The notes below the pieces were generated by a model. It saw nothing but the letters and a program-made list of their open reading frames with translations, was not told where the DNA came from and searched no databases. The position numbers and the translations under genes are program-made. A stretch of 64,000 bases of DNA from Diphasiastrum complanatum (Eukaryota; Streptophyta; Lycopodiopsida; Lycopodiales; Lycopodiaceae), in NCBI GenBank assembly GCA_029204225.1, contig CM055103.1, positions 25,752,656 through 25,816,655 on the forward strand, given 5' to 3'. Below, in pieces: positions 19,664 through 32,553 of the stretch (position 1 is its first letter; the number at the start of each line of letters is the position of its first letter).

Positions 19664-21426
19664 GTGAAGAAAGATTTATCATCCCGAAAGTCATCACCTC
19701 CACGATCAATTCCTACTAAGAAGACTAAACGAAGATCCAAGACAAGTCCTTTCGAAAAAGAACAAGCAAATGTAGTCCAACATGATATGCCAGAGCATTT
19801 TAAACGTTATACACTAGATGATGTAGTTATCATGTTACCTAAAGCACATCGTGAACCTGAAGAATACATGCCGGAATCTAAAGAGGTTTACGATGGCCTA
19901 GCTAGGACGCAGCCAATGAATCTTGCAGAACCAAGAGAACCGAAAAAGATTGTACAAGTGGGATCACAACTTACTCCTGAGCAGTATCAAGCACTCCGTT
20001 TGTTACTCATTAAGTATCAAGATTGTTTTGCATGAACTTATCAAGATTTGAAGGGTATTCCGACATCAGTCATTGAACATACCATACCTTTAGTACCTGA
20101 TGCAGTACCAAAGGTTACAAAGTTCTATCGTTGTAATCCTAATGTGGCAGATCTGATAAAGAAAGAACTTCAGAGATTGCTTGACGTCGATTTCATTTAT
20201 GAGATCGAACATACCGAATGAATTTCACCGATTGTCATTGTTCCTAAGAAAAATGAAAAATTGCGAATCTGTGTGAATGTCAAAGCATTGAATAAAACGA
20301 CACGGAAGGATCACTTTCCGTTACCTTTTACTGAAAGCATTTTGGATCGCCTTGTTGGAGCGGAAGCTTATAGTTTCCTGGATGGATTTAGTGGTTACAA
20401 CTAGGTTAAGATTGCACCTGCCGATCGTCACAAAACTGCTTTTGCAACAGAATGGGACACCTATGCTTACAAAGTAATGCCGTTTGGACTCTGTAATGCA
20501 CCAAGTTCATTCCAAAGAGTAATGCAATTTGCCTTTAAAGATTATCTGCAGAAATTCCTTGAAATTTACTCGGACAACTTGGGAGTTCATAGTACAGATA
20601 CAGACCATCTGGATCGATTGGAGAAAGCCTTTGAAAGATGCCGCAAATATCAGATTTCTCTAAATCCAAAAAAATGTCAGATATGGGTTTCTCACGGAGT
20701 GGTGCTTGGACATGTGATATCAAGATATGGTATTGCCACCGATTATTCTAAGATCAAAGTTATTGTGGAATTGCCACCGCCAGCAACAATTCGAGGAGTT
20801 TATGTGTTTATGGGTCATGCGAACTACTATCGAATTTTTATTATCTTCTTTGCGGATTTAACACGACCTATATACAAATTAATTGTTGTTCTTCTTTGGA
20901 CAGTAGAGGCGTTAGAAGCTTTTGAAAAGTTAAAAAAAAATTATCTTTAGCACCAATACTGCGTTCTCCAGATTGGATATTAGAGTTTCATGTTCATACA
21001 GATGTCTCAAAATACGCCATTGGATCAGTTTTAGCGCAACCAAGTGACTATAAGAAGGATTATCCTATACGATTTGCAAGCAAACAACTTACAGATCCAG
21101 AGAAGAATTATTCAACAACAGAACGTGAAGCGCTAGCCATGATTTTTTCTATTCAGAAATTTCGTCACTACCTCATGGAAACGCACTTTGTATTTTATAC
21201 GGATCATCAACCGTTACTTTACTTGGTAAATAAGACGTGTAATACTGGATGTATTGCAAGATGGTTATTATTATTGACTGAATTTGACTTTGGAATTGTG
21301 GTCAGAAAGGGGAAGCAACATTATCTAGCCGATCACGTTTCGCGAATTGAATCCGCACCAGCTAATACTGAAGTGGATGATGAACTGCCAGATGCTGCGT
21401 TGTTCTATGTTGAAGTAGTACCTGAG
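19664..21426 (+). pseudogene. Gypsy-A reverse transcriptase and RNase H
   Basis: RT blocks in order: SPIVIVPKKN (20226), DHFPLPFTESILDRL, AYSFLDGFSGYN, MPFGLCNAPSSFQRVMQF (20477) and the active site LEIYSDNLG (20560), where the second catalytic Asp of YxDD is Asn; then HGVVLGHVISRYGI. RNase H follows after a frameshift in an A tract near 20935: FHVHTDVSKYAIGSVLAQP, NYSTTEREALAMIF, FYTDHQPLLYL. Stops: TGA 20033, TGA 20219, TAG 20402, TAG 21427. The enzyme cannot be functional. Confidence 0.93.
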
Positions 21427-22692
21427 TAGGCGGCAGATATTGTTGAGTACCTGATGCTAGGACAACCGAATGACTCTTTGACAAAAGTACAGAAAAGACA
21501 TTTGATTCATAAGGCTCAACCTTATCAATTAATTGCAGGACAATTGTATCGTCGTGGATCAGATAATATTTTACGATGATGTGTTTTATCGCATGAAGTA
21601 CCAGATCTAATCATGTTTTCACATGATGGCATGGGTGGAGGACACTTCTCTACAAATATTACTGTTCGCAAACTTTTGCAATCCGGTTGTTGGTGGCCTA
21701 CGCTTCATAAGGACACAGAAAATTTTATTCAGACATGTGATGTCTGCCAGCGAGCACGACGGCCTACTCGACAGAATTATGAACCCTTACATCCGGTTTT
21801 ATCGCAAGCACCGTTTGAAAAATGGTGACTGAATTATGTTGGTCCTATTCATTCCGCTGCGCAAGGATCTCAGGCCCGATACATTATCGTCGCAACTGAT
21901 TATATGACCAAGTGGGTTGAAGCCAAAGCTGTCAAAGTGGCTGATGCGAAATCTACGGCCAAGTTTATATATGAAAATATTATAATCAGATTTGGATGTC
22001 CGATCGAAATTGTCAATGATCGGGGTACACACTTTGTTAATCAAACAATAAAGTATTTACTGGTAGATTTTTTTGTTATACACAAATTTAGTACTCCTTA
22101 ATATCCCAGAGGGAATGGCCAAACTGAATCTTCCAATAAGATTCTCTGCACCATTATGACAAAGACAGTTGAAGCAAGTCGGTCTGATTGGGAACATAAA
22201 CTATATGCAGCATTATGGGCATTCAGAATCGCTTACAAAAATAGTACAAATCAAACACCTTTTCAACTGGTTTATGGTCAAGATGTTGTTATGCCAATTG
22301 AATTTTTAATCTCATCTTTATGCATAGCAGCAATGGAACGATTAAATGATGATAAGTCTTTACAACTTCGTCATGAAGCGTTGCACAAATTATGTGAAAC
22401 CCGATTGATGGCAGTTCATGCCTTAGCAGTAGAGAAAGCCCGCCGCAAGGCATGGCAGGATCGGCGATTGCACAAGAAAGATCTGGAAGCAGGAGATCTT
22501 GCATTGATATACAAAACCAAGCTGATCAAGGGTAAGTTGAAGTTTACTGGAGAAGGCCCGTATAAGTGAAGGAAATCTTGAACTATGGCGCAGTAATTCT
22601 TGAGCACTTGGATGGAAAACGATTTGATACTCCGGTAAATGACAGCCGATTACGCAAGTTTCGGCAGCCTGCTCCGCCAGTTCAGCAAGTTT
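21427..22692 (+). pseudogene. Gypsy-A integrase
   Basis: HHCC zinc-binding part: HDGMGGGH ... TCDVCQ (21616-21750). In the catalytic core the first Asp position is Asn (LNYVGPI, after TGA 21826), the second Asp is kept in IVNDRGTHFVNQ (22010-22045) and Glu in GNGQTESSN (22115-22140). A GPY/F-like end, FTGEGPYK, is at 22540-22565. Stops interrupt at 21577, 21826, 22099 and 22567; the frame then shifts to finish at about 22692. No chromodomain is present. Confidence 0.93.
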
Positions 22693-23004
22693 GATCTCAA
22701 TATATATTTTTATTTTATTTGTTTTTAATTTTTTGTTTTCAGTAATTAATTTGCTAATTTTTTTTTTAGAAAAAGACAGTTAAAAAAAATAAAAATAAAA
22801 AAAATAAAAAAATAAAAAGAGAAAAAAGAAAAAATAAGAAAAGACTGATGAGCAAAAGTCAGGAAGTCATCAACATAAGAAAAATGAAGCACAATATTTT
22901 TATGGAAAATGACTTAGAAAACCACTGTTTTGGGCAGATTTGGTCAATACAGTATCAGAAACCTTCGCTGACCTCTCAGACTGTACATCCACATCTAAAT
23001 TGAG
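22693..23004 (+). other. Gypsy-A AT-rich spacer with a long inverted repeat before the extra ORF
   Basis: After an A/T-rich stretch, AAACCTTCGCTGACC (22966-22980 region) pairs with GGTGGGCGAAGGTTT (23004-23018 region) at 13 of 15 positions, around a loop of about 25-30 nt. The words are the same as those repeated in the leader. Confidence 0.7.
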
Positions 23005-24636
23005 GTGGGCGAAGGTTTCTCACAAGAGAAAATTCAAGTACCATCAGGATCTCCTGCTGTTGCCACCTCCACGACTGTCGATTCTGGTGATGCTCTCGGG
23101 TTAGTTTCAAGCCTTGGGCAAGTGATCCAGTCTATGCTGAATAAGAAGAAGGAAATGGAACAGAGGATCTCTGATTTAGGATCCGAAAATACTCTGATCA
23201 GCCAAAAAATTGTCCAGCTGGATCGAGAGGTGAAGATAGCCAAGCAACATGAAGAAAAAGCTAAAAGCGAAAAGACATTGGCCCACCAACAAGTTGATCG
23301 CTTGGAAACCTACATCAGCTCCCTGCAAAACGCCCTGACTACCGCACAAGATCAAGTAGATAAGGCAGTGCAAGATGCCAAACAACAGGTGCAGCTGCTG
23401 AAGGGGCAATTACAAATGGCCGAACAAGATCGCACATGGCTTCAAGGTGAATTGGATGCGACCACCCTTGAGCGTGATGCATATCTGCAAACACAAATAC
23501 CCGATCATCCGGTCACACCGACGGAGATTGCATATTTATTCAAGAAAGTAGAAATATACAAAGTGGCCCTTCAGGGATTCCAAGGCCGCTTTGATAGGTT
23601 CAAAGGAGCAACTTCAACCGAGTTGGCAAAGGCAAAAGAGACCATCAACGTCTATGAAAAAGCCGCCGTTCAAGTGTTGGAAGCCGGACCACAACTCCCC
23701 GTCCCGGTCATGCCGCAATTCTCCCCTTCGCGCCAAGAAGCTGTATAGATGGATACATGGGTTGATTCGAGCATGGACCAAGGGGGAACTCCAGATCTAG
23801 AAGATCAACCGCCAATTATATCGGCAGTACAAGCGGGTTCATCCTCATCAAGGACAAGCCATTTATTCAGAAGGCCCATCAGCGTCAAGGACCAGATCCA
23901 GACCTTCTTAAAGCAGCATCCACATGAGTCCTCGCGTGGTGGATGGGTTCTCAAATTTAAGACCTCCAAGATCGAGGCCGACAAAGAATTGGACAAAATA
24001 TCTGCATTGGGAGAGCAACTGGCATGGAGAATCACGGTTTTTGAGAAAACTCCGAAATCAATTAGGAGTTACGTCGCCAGCCCTCGCCAGTTGCAGGTAG
24101 ATCCTTATTACGTGCCAATGCCGCGAAGACAAAAATGGAAAGATTTGGAATTGGCTATGGATAAAATCACCATCCATACGTCCAATTGGCCAATCATCCA
24201 TCAGCCTTATAGTTGGAACATTTAAGTGGATTTACACCGGGCCTTACAAGCATATTAGAGAGAGTATGTCCACTCTCCGGATCCAACGGTGCGACAATCG
24301 ACAATGTTTGCAAAAGATCTAACTCTGTTGGCGTCAGTGGCAATCAAATGGGACGATTGCCTTCCTACCCTGACATTTGATCCAAATAAGCCGATGGCCT
24401 CAGAGCAAATCAAAGATCAGCTGCCGATTGCTCGACTGTATTTCCGTGCGACTATGATGGGAGGCTCTTGGGAATCCCGCTTCACCTCATGGACAACTTC
24501 CAAGTGGATTGCCGGAGCCCACCGTTGTTTCCTGCCGCATAATTTGGATTTCAATACTGCACACCTTGACTTTATGGAGAAGGTGCAGTATTATTTAATT
24601 AAGATTCGGCGCGAAGCCAATAAAAGTCCCCAATAA
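23005..24636 (+). pseudogene. Gypsy-A extra ORF between pol and 3' LTR, with coiled coil
   Basis: One frame of about 543 codons ends TAA at 24634 and is broken only by TAG 23746, TAA 24223 and TAG 24256. It is opened by GTG, not ATG (the first ATG is at about 23134), so the true N-terminus is missing. Residues about 45-165 are Glu/Gln/Lys-rich with heptad-like spacing (KKKEMEQRISDLGSENTLI and following), a predicted coiled coil. The C-terminal part is Trp/basic-rich with no membrane segment or signal peptide, so it does not look like an envelope. Gypsy-B carries a homologous ORF whose 5' half is extra. I do not recognise a known domain. Confidence 0.8.
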
Positions 24637-24674
24637 CTGCATATTGCAGGTGTCGTGGGACCGCCACCAGTTTT

Positions 24675-24686
24675 GGTAGGGGATAC
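24675..24686 (+). other. Gypsy-A polypurine tract
   Basis: GGTAGGGGATAC immediately precedes the 3' LTR, the expected place for plus-strand priming. Confidence 0.7.
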
Positions 24687-25440
24687 TGTTGAAGGGTTTG
24701 CGGATCCTAAGGCAAGCCTAGCCCTAGTTAATAAGTGAGAGGGATTTGGCACCTTGCGTGTGTTAGTCCAACCCGATGATCACATAGTTATTTGATTGAT
24801 TAGTTAAAAGTTAATAAAAGGACTTTAGGCATTTTTGCGGGACTTTTAATGTCGCAGGGCCTAAATGTCAAGTTAGTGCATAAAGTTGGGTTTCCCTCCA
24901 ATTTTGATGGTTCCCACACTTTTTAAAATTTGAATAAAAAGAGAGGCAAGACTGGACCAATAGGATTCAAAGGCCAGGGTCCTCCTCTCTACTATAAAAA
25001 AGGACCAACTCGAGTTGCTCCTCATGTTCATTTCCTCATTTCAATAAAATAGATTGGTTCTTTTTAGAAATGGATTGATGAATGTCCTTGCTCTTCCTTT
25101 CTTCTCCTCCATTTCTCATGCTTTCTTTGGATTTTGCTAATTGTTGGATTTGATCATTATTGGGATTGCTATTTCTTATGCTTTTAGAGAAAGGGAGAGA
25201 GAGAAGAGTAAGTTTCTATCATTGCTGTGGATTTAGGGTTAATGGAAGTAGGGTTAATGGATTAGTGTTAATACTTAGTGTTAATGGATGTTAGTGTTAG
25301 ATCCTCCATTCATGTTGAAATCTGAACTATACTATCGCTCTCATGAGAACGAACCTACGCGTGACAACTAACTCCGTCTCTTTGATGCTAGATTGACTAG
25401 ATCTTGGATTCAGGTTAGGCAAGGAAAGAAACCCACTACA
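24687..25440 (+). repeat. Gypsy-A 3' LTR (754 bp)
   Basis: Aligns end to end with 14771-15531. It differs by about 30 substitutions and small indels, including loss of about 8 bp at the GA-rich stretch near 25186. Confidence 0.95.
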
Positions 25441-25445
25441 TTAAC

Positions 25446-27400
25446 TTTCCAAGTGTCTACCATTTATTGGATTAGGAAAGTCGAACATGTTCTCTTTGTT
25501 CTGAATTAAAAAAGAAAAAACCTATTCTAGTTATTTCAGATTGCTTAATGATATAATGTAGTTGGCTTTATTACCAATATTGTTATGTGTTCTATGAAAA
25601 AGAATGTTAAAAAAATTACTCAAAAAATGTCTAGTATAGTTGTGGCAAAAAGAAAACTAAAATATTAGATTGTTTTTTTTGTCATTCACAACCCTATCAA
25701 CAACCTGAGACACTCCAAATTTGCAGTGTTCTTGCATTGAACATGATGAAATGTTTCTCATATGTAGTTGCACATGCCAAGTTACGTTAGAGCATTCAAA
25801 ATTTCATAAGATAAAACTGTTTAGCTATAAAATGAGGTGAAAAGAAAGAAAGCTCCTTAAATTTTAAGGATATGCCTTAAAAGTTTAAAAATTCTCAATG
25901 GCCTGTTGTTTGTTGACAACTATAGAATCTCAATTGATATTAGAAATGTTCTCATCTTTTTAGTTTGCTCTTTGTTATTGTCACTAGACCTTTATCTTTT
26001 GCTATTTACAAAACTATATGTGAAGACCACCCAAGGAATCTATTGACAAAGGCACTTGAATGGACACTGTGGAGCCAACGAGCCCAACCAAGCAGAAGCC
26101 TTCATTCAACAACCAAAAGCTTCTGCGAATACCTAATGAGAGAGAGGAGACATGTAACCAAAACTTGAAAACCAATAATGATGGAGAGTGATTTTCTTCT
26201 AGGATATAGAAATCCTAGCAACTTGTGCATGTGGCTATGCAACCACCCATGCTAACTAGACTTAACTCTAGTTCCAACTAATAGTCACTCATCATGCATA
26301 TAATTGTCACACACCATGTATTGCTCCACATGTCCTTAAATGGAGTATCCTAGGCTCTTAAGTAATTAATGATAAAAAAGATCTTAATTGGAATATAGAG
26401 GCATAATTGGACATTGGAGGCATAATATTCAGTTATTATTTCAAATCCTCAGTAACTGGATATGGCCATAACATTCTTCTCTTCTTGAACTACTTTTATC
26501 TAAGTAAAAGATAGCAATTTTTTTTTTTAATCTTTTAATTTCTTCCCAAGAGTCATCATACTCACTTAGAGATACTAGTTTCCTTATCTTGTTCGAAGTG
26601 TTTGTTAGGTTTGAGAGTTTTAAAACTTTAAGATATACTTAGTACCTTAAAATATCTATGAGATCCTTTAAGATTCTATAAGTTTTAACACTATCTTGAG
26701 TACTATGACTATCTCATGAGTCAATTGTATCATTTCTTGTATTTGATATAGGAAATCAACAACTTTTTCAATAAATGTTGTCTCCATAGCAACCAAAAAT
26801 CTAGGTTGAAAAATTGTACATAAGCATAAACGAATTATAATATGTAACAAAGTGTTTTGAACCAATATAAGCAAACTCCATCAAAAGAAAGTAATGTTCC
26901 CAACAAGATTGCCCGTGAGACACATATGTTCTTGACATATGCATTGGAGCTAAGATAATTAGATTTTCGACTTTCTCAAAACACCGATCTAATTTCTTGT
27001 TTCAATTTAGAATAAAGACTTAGTCCATAATTTTAATAATTATTGCATATTTACAAATTGCTCTAGTAATAACCAAGTGTACTTTTTATATTTTGTCAAT
27101 CATAAACATTTAGAATTTGAATTTTGATTAGTCAATCATAATTAACTAGATTGCCAAGCCACACATAAGTATTAGAGAACAAATGACGATACGTTTGATA
27201 CACATAATCCAGAAATATATAGGAATCAATTTAAAGTTTGTTTCCCTTGGAATGTTTTGGACTTCAAAAAAATTAAATTGGATTCTATTAGAAAATACGA
27301 GTCATCTTAATCTTGTATTTTATTTGGCAATCAAAGACAAAAAGCATACCAAAATGGTTTTGATATCAATATTCTGTAACTAAATAAAACTTATAAGAGT
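25446..27400. other. AT-rich intergenic sequence, nothing recognised
   Basis: Open frames are short and have no conserved block. Position 25441 onward continues the pre-insertion sequence left of gypsy-A. Confidence 0.4.
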
Positions 27401-27529
27401 TAATCTAGAAAAATCTAGATAACCAACGTCTTGTCGAATTCCATATTAATTGACTTTTTATTTTGGTTTTGACATCTTGATGAACGTTGTTCTGGTAAAT
27501 CTAGAATAATCATCAATAAAAGTAATAAA

Positions 27530-27665
27530 ATATAGTGCAGAACGCGCACGAGCCACTATGAAACGATTCTAGAATGGATTTAGCTCTTGTGGCTTGTCCT
27601 TTAGGAAATCTCGATCTAGGTTGTTTCCTAGTAAGCACATCTCATAGACTTGTTTAGTGTCGATG
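27530..27665 (-). pseudogene. Ty1/copia fragment (GAG-pre-integrase / integrase start)
   Basis: The - strand reads CLLGKQPRSRFPKGQATRAKSIL then ESFHSGSC, matching the copia phrase that ends the pre-integrase zinc finger and enters the integrase core. It is short, with no flanking LTR visible; neighbouring sequence is too decayed to assign. Confidence 0.65.
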
Positions 27666-29964
27666 GAGGCAGCATCGAAATTCATATCTTTGACCATATG
27701 ATTATGATGCATGTTTAAGCAAGGAATAACAAAATTTTTATAGACACTTAGTTTTTAATAGTAATCTAAATCATCAACTACTAGGAACAATTTCTTAATA
27801 ACCTCTATGAACTAATCCCCGAGTGCGGTTGGCTCTGGTTAAAGATCTGTCATCACGAGGACACCTTGACATGGAGAAATAGAAATTCATTCTCTATCTC
27901 AGTCTTCACTATTATTGTGGTGATTAAAATACTAACCAACCTTTGGTTTCTTGTGCTTCCTCTTCCTCACATATGGCTTAGGTTGGAAACCTAAGTTTAG
28001 AGAGGCTAGACTTTCTTTTTTTAATTCTATGTAAGCAATACTTCCATTTCCTAATCTCTTTGGCTATTTCGCTTATTTATCTTGTTAAGTGCTAACTCTA
28101 ACTATTGACAAATCTAGAGATAGGTGGGCATGCATCTCATAGTAGCTTTACTTAAGTCATATGACTATTGATTACTTAGTGAATCAAAAAAAATTTATAT
28201 TCATTTTGATAGATAGCTTTATTTTATCAAATGGGTGATTGCCAACTGTGACCTAATAATCGAATGTATTTCCTAAGGACTCCAATAAGGCCAAATCACT
28301 TCATTCGATAAAATTCTACGTAACTACTAATTACTTCAAAATAGCTTTCAAAGAGAGAATGAAATTTTGACTTATACTAAGTTAGTAACACAAATTTGAC
28401 AACATCGTATAGTCTTAAAAAATCAGGTTTACAATTTACTTGCTTGTGTCAAGTACTATCAAGTACAAAATCAAAAGTGGTGTTTGGCATAAGTTCTTTG
28501 ACATGCATTTACTAACATGCAAGTCAATCCAAACACTTACTCTAGTATGTTAGCTAATTCCATTATCATTCAACACATAATATTGTTGATTTTTCGTCAT
28601 AAAAAACCTAATAGTATCCATAAACAACTCGTAACTATTCAAAAGTATTGTACAAGTCCCATGCAAGACTTTAAAAACTCATAACAATAAACTCTAGGCT
28701 TACATATATGATTCCCTGCAACAAAGAGTGGCATGCATGAGTGACAATTATGCAAAATTGCTTAGAAACTACCAAAACTTTGGCTAAACTTAACCAAATT
28801 ATGTGCTTTAAGTTGCTATTGGAAGGTTTCAATAGTACAGAGAGGACTACCTTGTCAACTTAGCAAGTACTAGTCACATGTGCGAGCCATAAATGATTGA
28901 AATTCAATTAAGAGGGAATAATTTTTCAAGGCGTGGTGACAGTGAGAGACGAGTAGGGTGGCATTACCTAGGTGTACATAAGCCCTTAAGCCATTTGAAA
29001 AAGTAGTTAAGTGATCTATGACATGCATAGAAGGTCGTTGGCTCAGCATTTAATGAAATCCATGCTAAGGGATTCACACCAAGTGCAAACTTCCTAAGGA
29101 AGAGATCTTGTATATGTCCATCTTATCTTGCATAATAGTCATCAATTCCTAGGCTCTTTTTTGTAGGGGTTGCCCATCCCCAATCATGGTGGAGATGATC
29201 CAAAGGGGTGATTAGTCCCTTGGCCCCCGTCCCAAATTCTTATAGACTCCTCTAAGTCTTCATTATAGACTTATGAAAAGCCTTCTTCATAAACTCCTAT
29301 GAGCCTTCATTATAGACTTATGAGAAGCCTTCTTTTAGCAAGCTTTCAAATTTTCGTTCTTGTCTTTAGACACTTCCTCAAAATACCTATACATAGCTTT
29401 AAACAAAGGCTAAATATCAGAAACATACCAGTTAGAAATAGTTCATATTGTTGTTTCTAAGTTCTTAGGTCCTCATATTCTTCTTGCAGAGAAATTTTAT
29501 ACAAATCAAAGGGAATGGCACATAGGATAGCCTTTATTTCTTGGGCGCAGGCATTTGGTCACTACAATTTACACCCATCTGATGCCTAAAGTGTTGACCT
29601 CAACAAACATTTCTCAATTAAGAACTAAAAATCTATCAATATTCTTGGAAGAATTTTTATTACATCCATCTTTCGTTCATGGTGGTTCTTATACTTGACT
29701 CAAGCATAATGTTGTTCTATCAAGGAAAGGCATTTTTCCCATTGATTTTTGAAAGCATGCATATAGTTCTTGGTAGTCCTATAATGATTCCTATCATTTC
29801 ATTGCATGAACTAGTGATAGTCCATTTGTGAAGTCAAATATGATTCAACAAAATTTTCTTAAACGTGGTCAATGGAAAAATATAAGTAAACCTCTATAGC
29901 TATCTCATAGGATGGAACGTGACTTGAGTATTCAAACTTACATATCATGGCTTGGCTGTTGAAC

Positions 29965-30245
29965 TTACCCTTCCCATCACACTGGTGTTTGATTTTAGAA
30001 AAAAGGCCAATGACGGATTAGATCAATCTTTAATTTGAAAAATAATTTTTTAAGAATTTTTTTTATTTATCTAGAAAAAGCAATTTCTTTGCTTCATAAA
30101 CATGAAGTTACCCTTCCCATCACACTAGTCTTTGATTTTAGAAAAAGGCCAATGATGGATTAGATCAATCTTTAATTTGAAAACTCATTTCTTAAGAGAA
30201 AAAAAGTTTTAGAAAAAGCAATTTCTTTGCTTCATAAACATCATA
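29965..30245. repeat. 143-bp tandem duplication
   Basis: TTACCCTTCCCATCACACT recurs at 29965 and 30108, and the following sequence is repeated as far as CTTTGCTTCATAAACAT, with scattered differences and a diverged T/A-rich middle. Confidence 0.85.
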
Positions 30246-31670
30246 AGATGTTCTAGTCTTATCAAGCAAACCTTGATTTATGATGTGTCCATAATTTCAA
30301 ATCTTTCTTTTCGCAAGAAAATTTTCATAAATGAATCTTATTCTTCATGACACATCCTTTGGTACTATTACCCTCAAGTGTATCTTCATATGTCTAGTAT
30401 CATGATAGATCTTAGTCTCCAGTTTTAATTTCCTTTTAGATTCTCAAGGTCGAATTTTTTATGTGCATAAGCAAATGTGATACCTATCTATTCTCTTCAT
30501 AGTGATTTTACACACATTTTAAAACTACTATACTTTGGGAGAACTAAAAGAAGTGAAACTTTTATTCAATTTTGTTTCCAACTTAATATCTGTTATATAA
30601 GTTTACATTTTGTGGGTCTCAAACTTCTAAAGAACCGTCCCTTGGAGTTCAGACCCGCTCCCCTTGGGCTTTACCCCTCACTTTAAGCTGTCTTGGAGAG
30701 TCTAGGCTTTTTAGCTTGGGCAAGGAGTTATGGGCTATAATGGTCGGGTAAGGCAAATTGTAGAGCTTTATGTCATGTAAATTCCCATAATGGTCAGGTA
30801 GGGCTTTACGCTCTCTCAACGACTGCCCTCAGATAGGGAATTATGGGCCATAATCTGGGTAGGACATTATAGCCTAGGTAGGGCAACACAAAATTTGTAA
30901 AAAATATGATCTAGCTTTACACTATGCGCACTCCTAGGCCGATGGAGTTGAAAGGCATGCAACTTGGCCTTTGGGCTTGACTTAGTAAGCTTGTCACATG
31001 GCGTAGTTGCCCAGGCCCTACCCGAGTAGATACGTGCCAAGGAAAACTTTTGTGTGGGGCACTAGAATGAATTTCCTTGGCATTGTGGGTACCAACGGGA
31101 CCATTTCTTGGGCAACAATGAGCACCCCAAAATTCTTCTGCACCAATGCATTCTCCTGGGCATCGTAGGCACCAGAAGGACCCGATTCCCAGGCAAATTT
31201 CTTGGGCACCAACCAGCTCACCAACTCAAATTCTAGGGCATTAGTGCCAAATTTTGTGAGCTCTTGCGCTCACACAAGGGGATGTTTCGGTTTTCAGCTA
31301 TATTGGCCAATAAACATCTACATGGTCTGCTGATATGATATGTTTTGGGCTGCTCGGAGTGCCACATCATTCAGCACACATAGATTTAAAAGAAACGAAA
31401 AAAACAGTGGATTTGGGCCCAAACCGGTGAGTGCTCCTTAGATACGAGGTCCTCCAGTAGGACATACACATGGGTCCCTTTGTGGGACTTCACACTATAC
31501 ATAAATTTTTGACACCTCACACTCTGGGCTTGAGCTAGAAACTAGAAACCTCTTGAAAGTCCGGTTAGGAGATCGAACTCCCGACCTGGAGCTAATAATA
31601 AAGGAGCTTCAAATAAATGCTACAGCGTGAGAGAGGCAATAAGCGGATATTGCAGTGTGGGGGAGGAAGG

Positions 31671-31695
31671 CTGCAGCTGCTGCTGCTGCTGCTGC
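31671..31695. repeat. Short (CTG)n run
   Basis: Seven or so near-perfect CTG units in non-coding sequence. Confidence 0.85.
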
Positions 31696-32463
31696 CAACA
31701 AGCCGCTCTGTTGTAGGTTAGTTCAGAAGATATAATGTTTGATGATTATGTTGTATTGCAGTGCACTAGTGTACCATTTCTATTATCCTTTTGGCTGTAA
31801 AGTTTGGTGCTTCATAGATAGATTCTCGGTGAGCCTGCTCTGCCTAGGAACCTGCGCAAATGCAGTTGGGCGATTCAGGGGCAGCCGGCAAACTAAGGCA
31901 ATTTCATGCTTGTTGGGACTTTGAGCTAAGGCATGGCATGTGTTATGAATTTTGCTTGTTACGTTATTGCCTTTGGCCTGAATTTTAGGTCTAATTGGGG
32001 CCTGTATTATGTTGCATAATCCCCGTAAATTTGTGCCCAGTTTGAAAAGAAATGTATGACATAGCTGCCCAAAATTTCCTGCTAAATGCAATTTCGTGCG
32101 GTAATGTTTCATTAGTGGGGCCATTACCACATATAATCCGGTCCTTGGGCAGCTCATGGCCTCTGCCACTCGATTATATGGCCATTATCAATGTCCCTCC
32201 CAATGACCAATACCTAGTACACTTTCTCAGGAACCCTGCGAGCCCAGTAGGGCGACCCGTGTCTTGATTTTGAACTTATTTGGGCTACAAAAAAGTTGTC
32301 ATGTAGGTTACATGCATTGCCTCCTTATGCTTACCTCAACATTGTTTTGGTTATGTCAGGTAACAAGGCTCCATATGGATGGCAAGAAAAGTAAAATTTT
32401 TACTTCCAACCTATGTAGATTGATCTCCATATATGTCAAATTTGCCCAAAGATTTTCTTACAC

Positions 32464-32466
<3 letters not shown>

Positions 32467-32549
<83 letters not shown>
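32467..32549. repeat. (GA)n microsatellite, about 83 bp
   Basis: Uninterrupted GA repeat. The open frame across it is only Arg-Glu repeat and is not a gene. Confidence 0.97.

Positions 32550-32553
<4 letters not shown>

Larger units (their letters stand above)
14771..25440 (+). mobile_element. Gypsy-A: full-length, inactivated Ty3/gypsy retrotransposon with an extra 3' ORF
   Basis: The element has LTRs at 14771-15531 and 24687-25440, beginning TGTTGAAGGG and ending CTACA. It is flanked by a perfect 5-bp target duplication TTAAC (14766-14770 and 25441-25445). A PBS, long leader, gag, protease, RT-RNase H-integrase in gypsy order, an additional ORF, and a purine-rich tract (24675-24686) follow one another. 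There is no chromodomain. A hand alignment of the two LTRs gives about 30 substitutions plus a few indels (roughly 4%), so the insertion is not very recent. Coding regions carry many stops, mostly explainable as C-to-T or G-to-A changes. Confidence 0.95.
27666..32466. other. AT-rich intergenic sequence, no gene recognised
   Basis: I find no host exon or transposon domain here. Minor structure: a 143-bp tandem duplication (29965-30245), a short duplication at 29255-29330, and a (CTG)n run at 31671-31695. Confidence 0.45.

Noticed and set aside
23005-24636. Envelope gene in gypsy-A
   Set aside because: Position fits, but no signal peptide, no transmembrane segment and a coiled-coil/basic composition; kept as an unassigned extra ORF.
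31565-31600. tRNA T-arm-like sequence (GAGATCGAACTCCCGACC), possible tRNA or SINE
   Set aside because: Only a box B-like word is present; no box A at a proper distance and no cloverleaf could be drawn.
31783-32169. 128-codon - strand open frame
   Set aside because: No recognisable motif; flanking sequence is repeat-like and composition is unremarkable.
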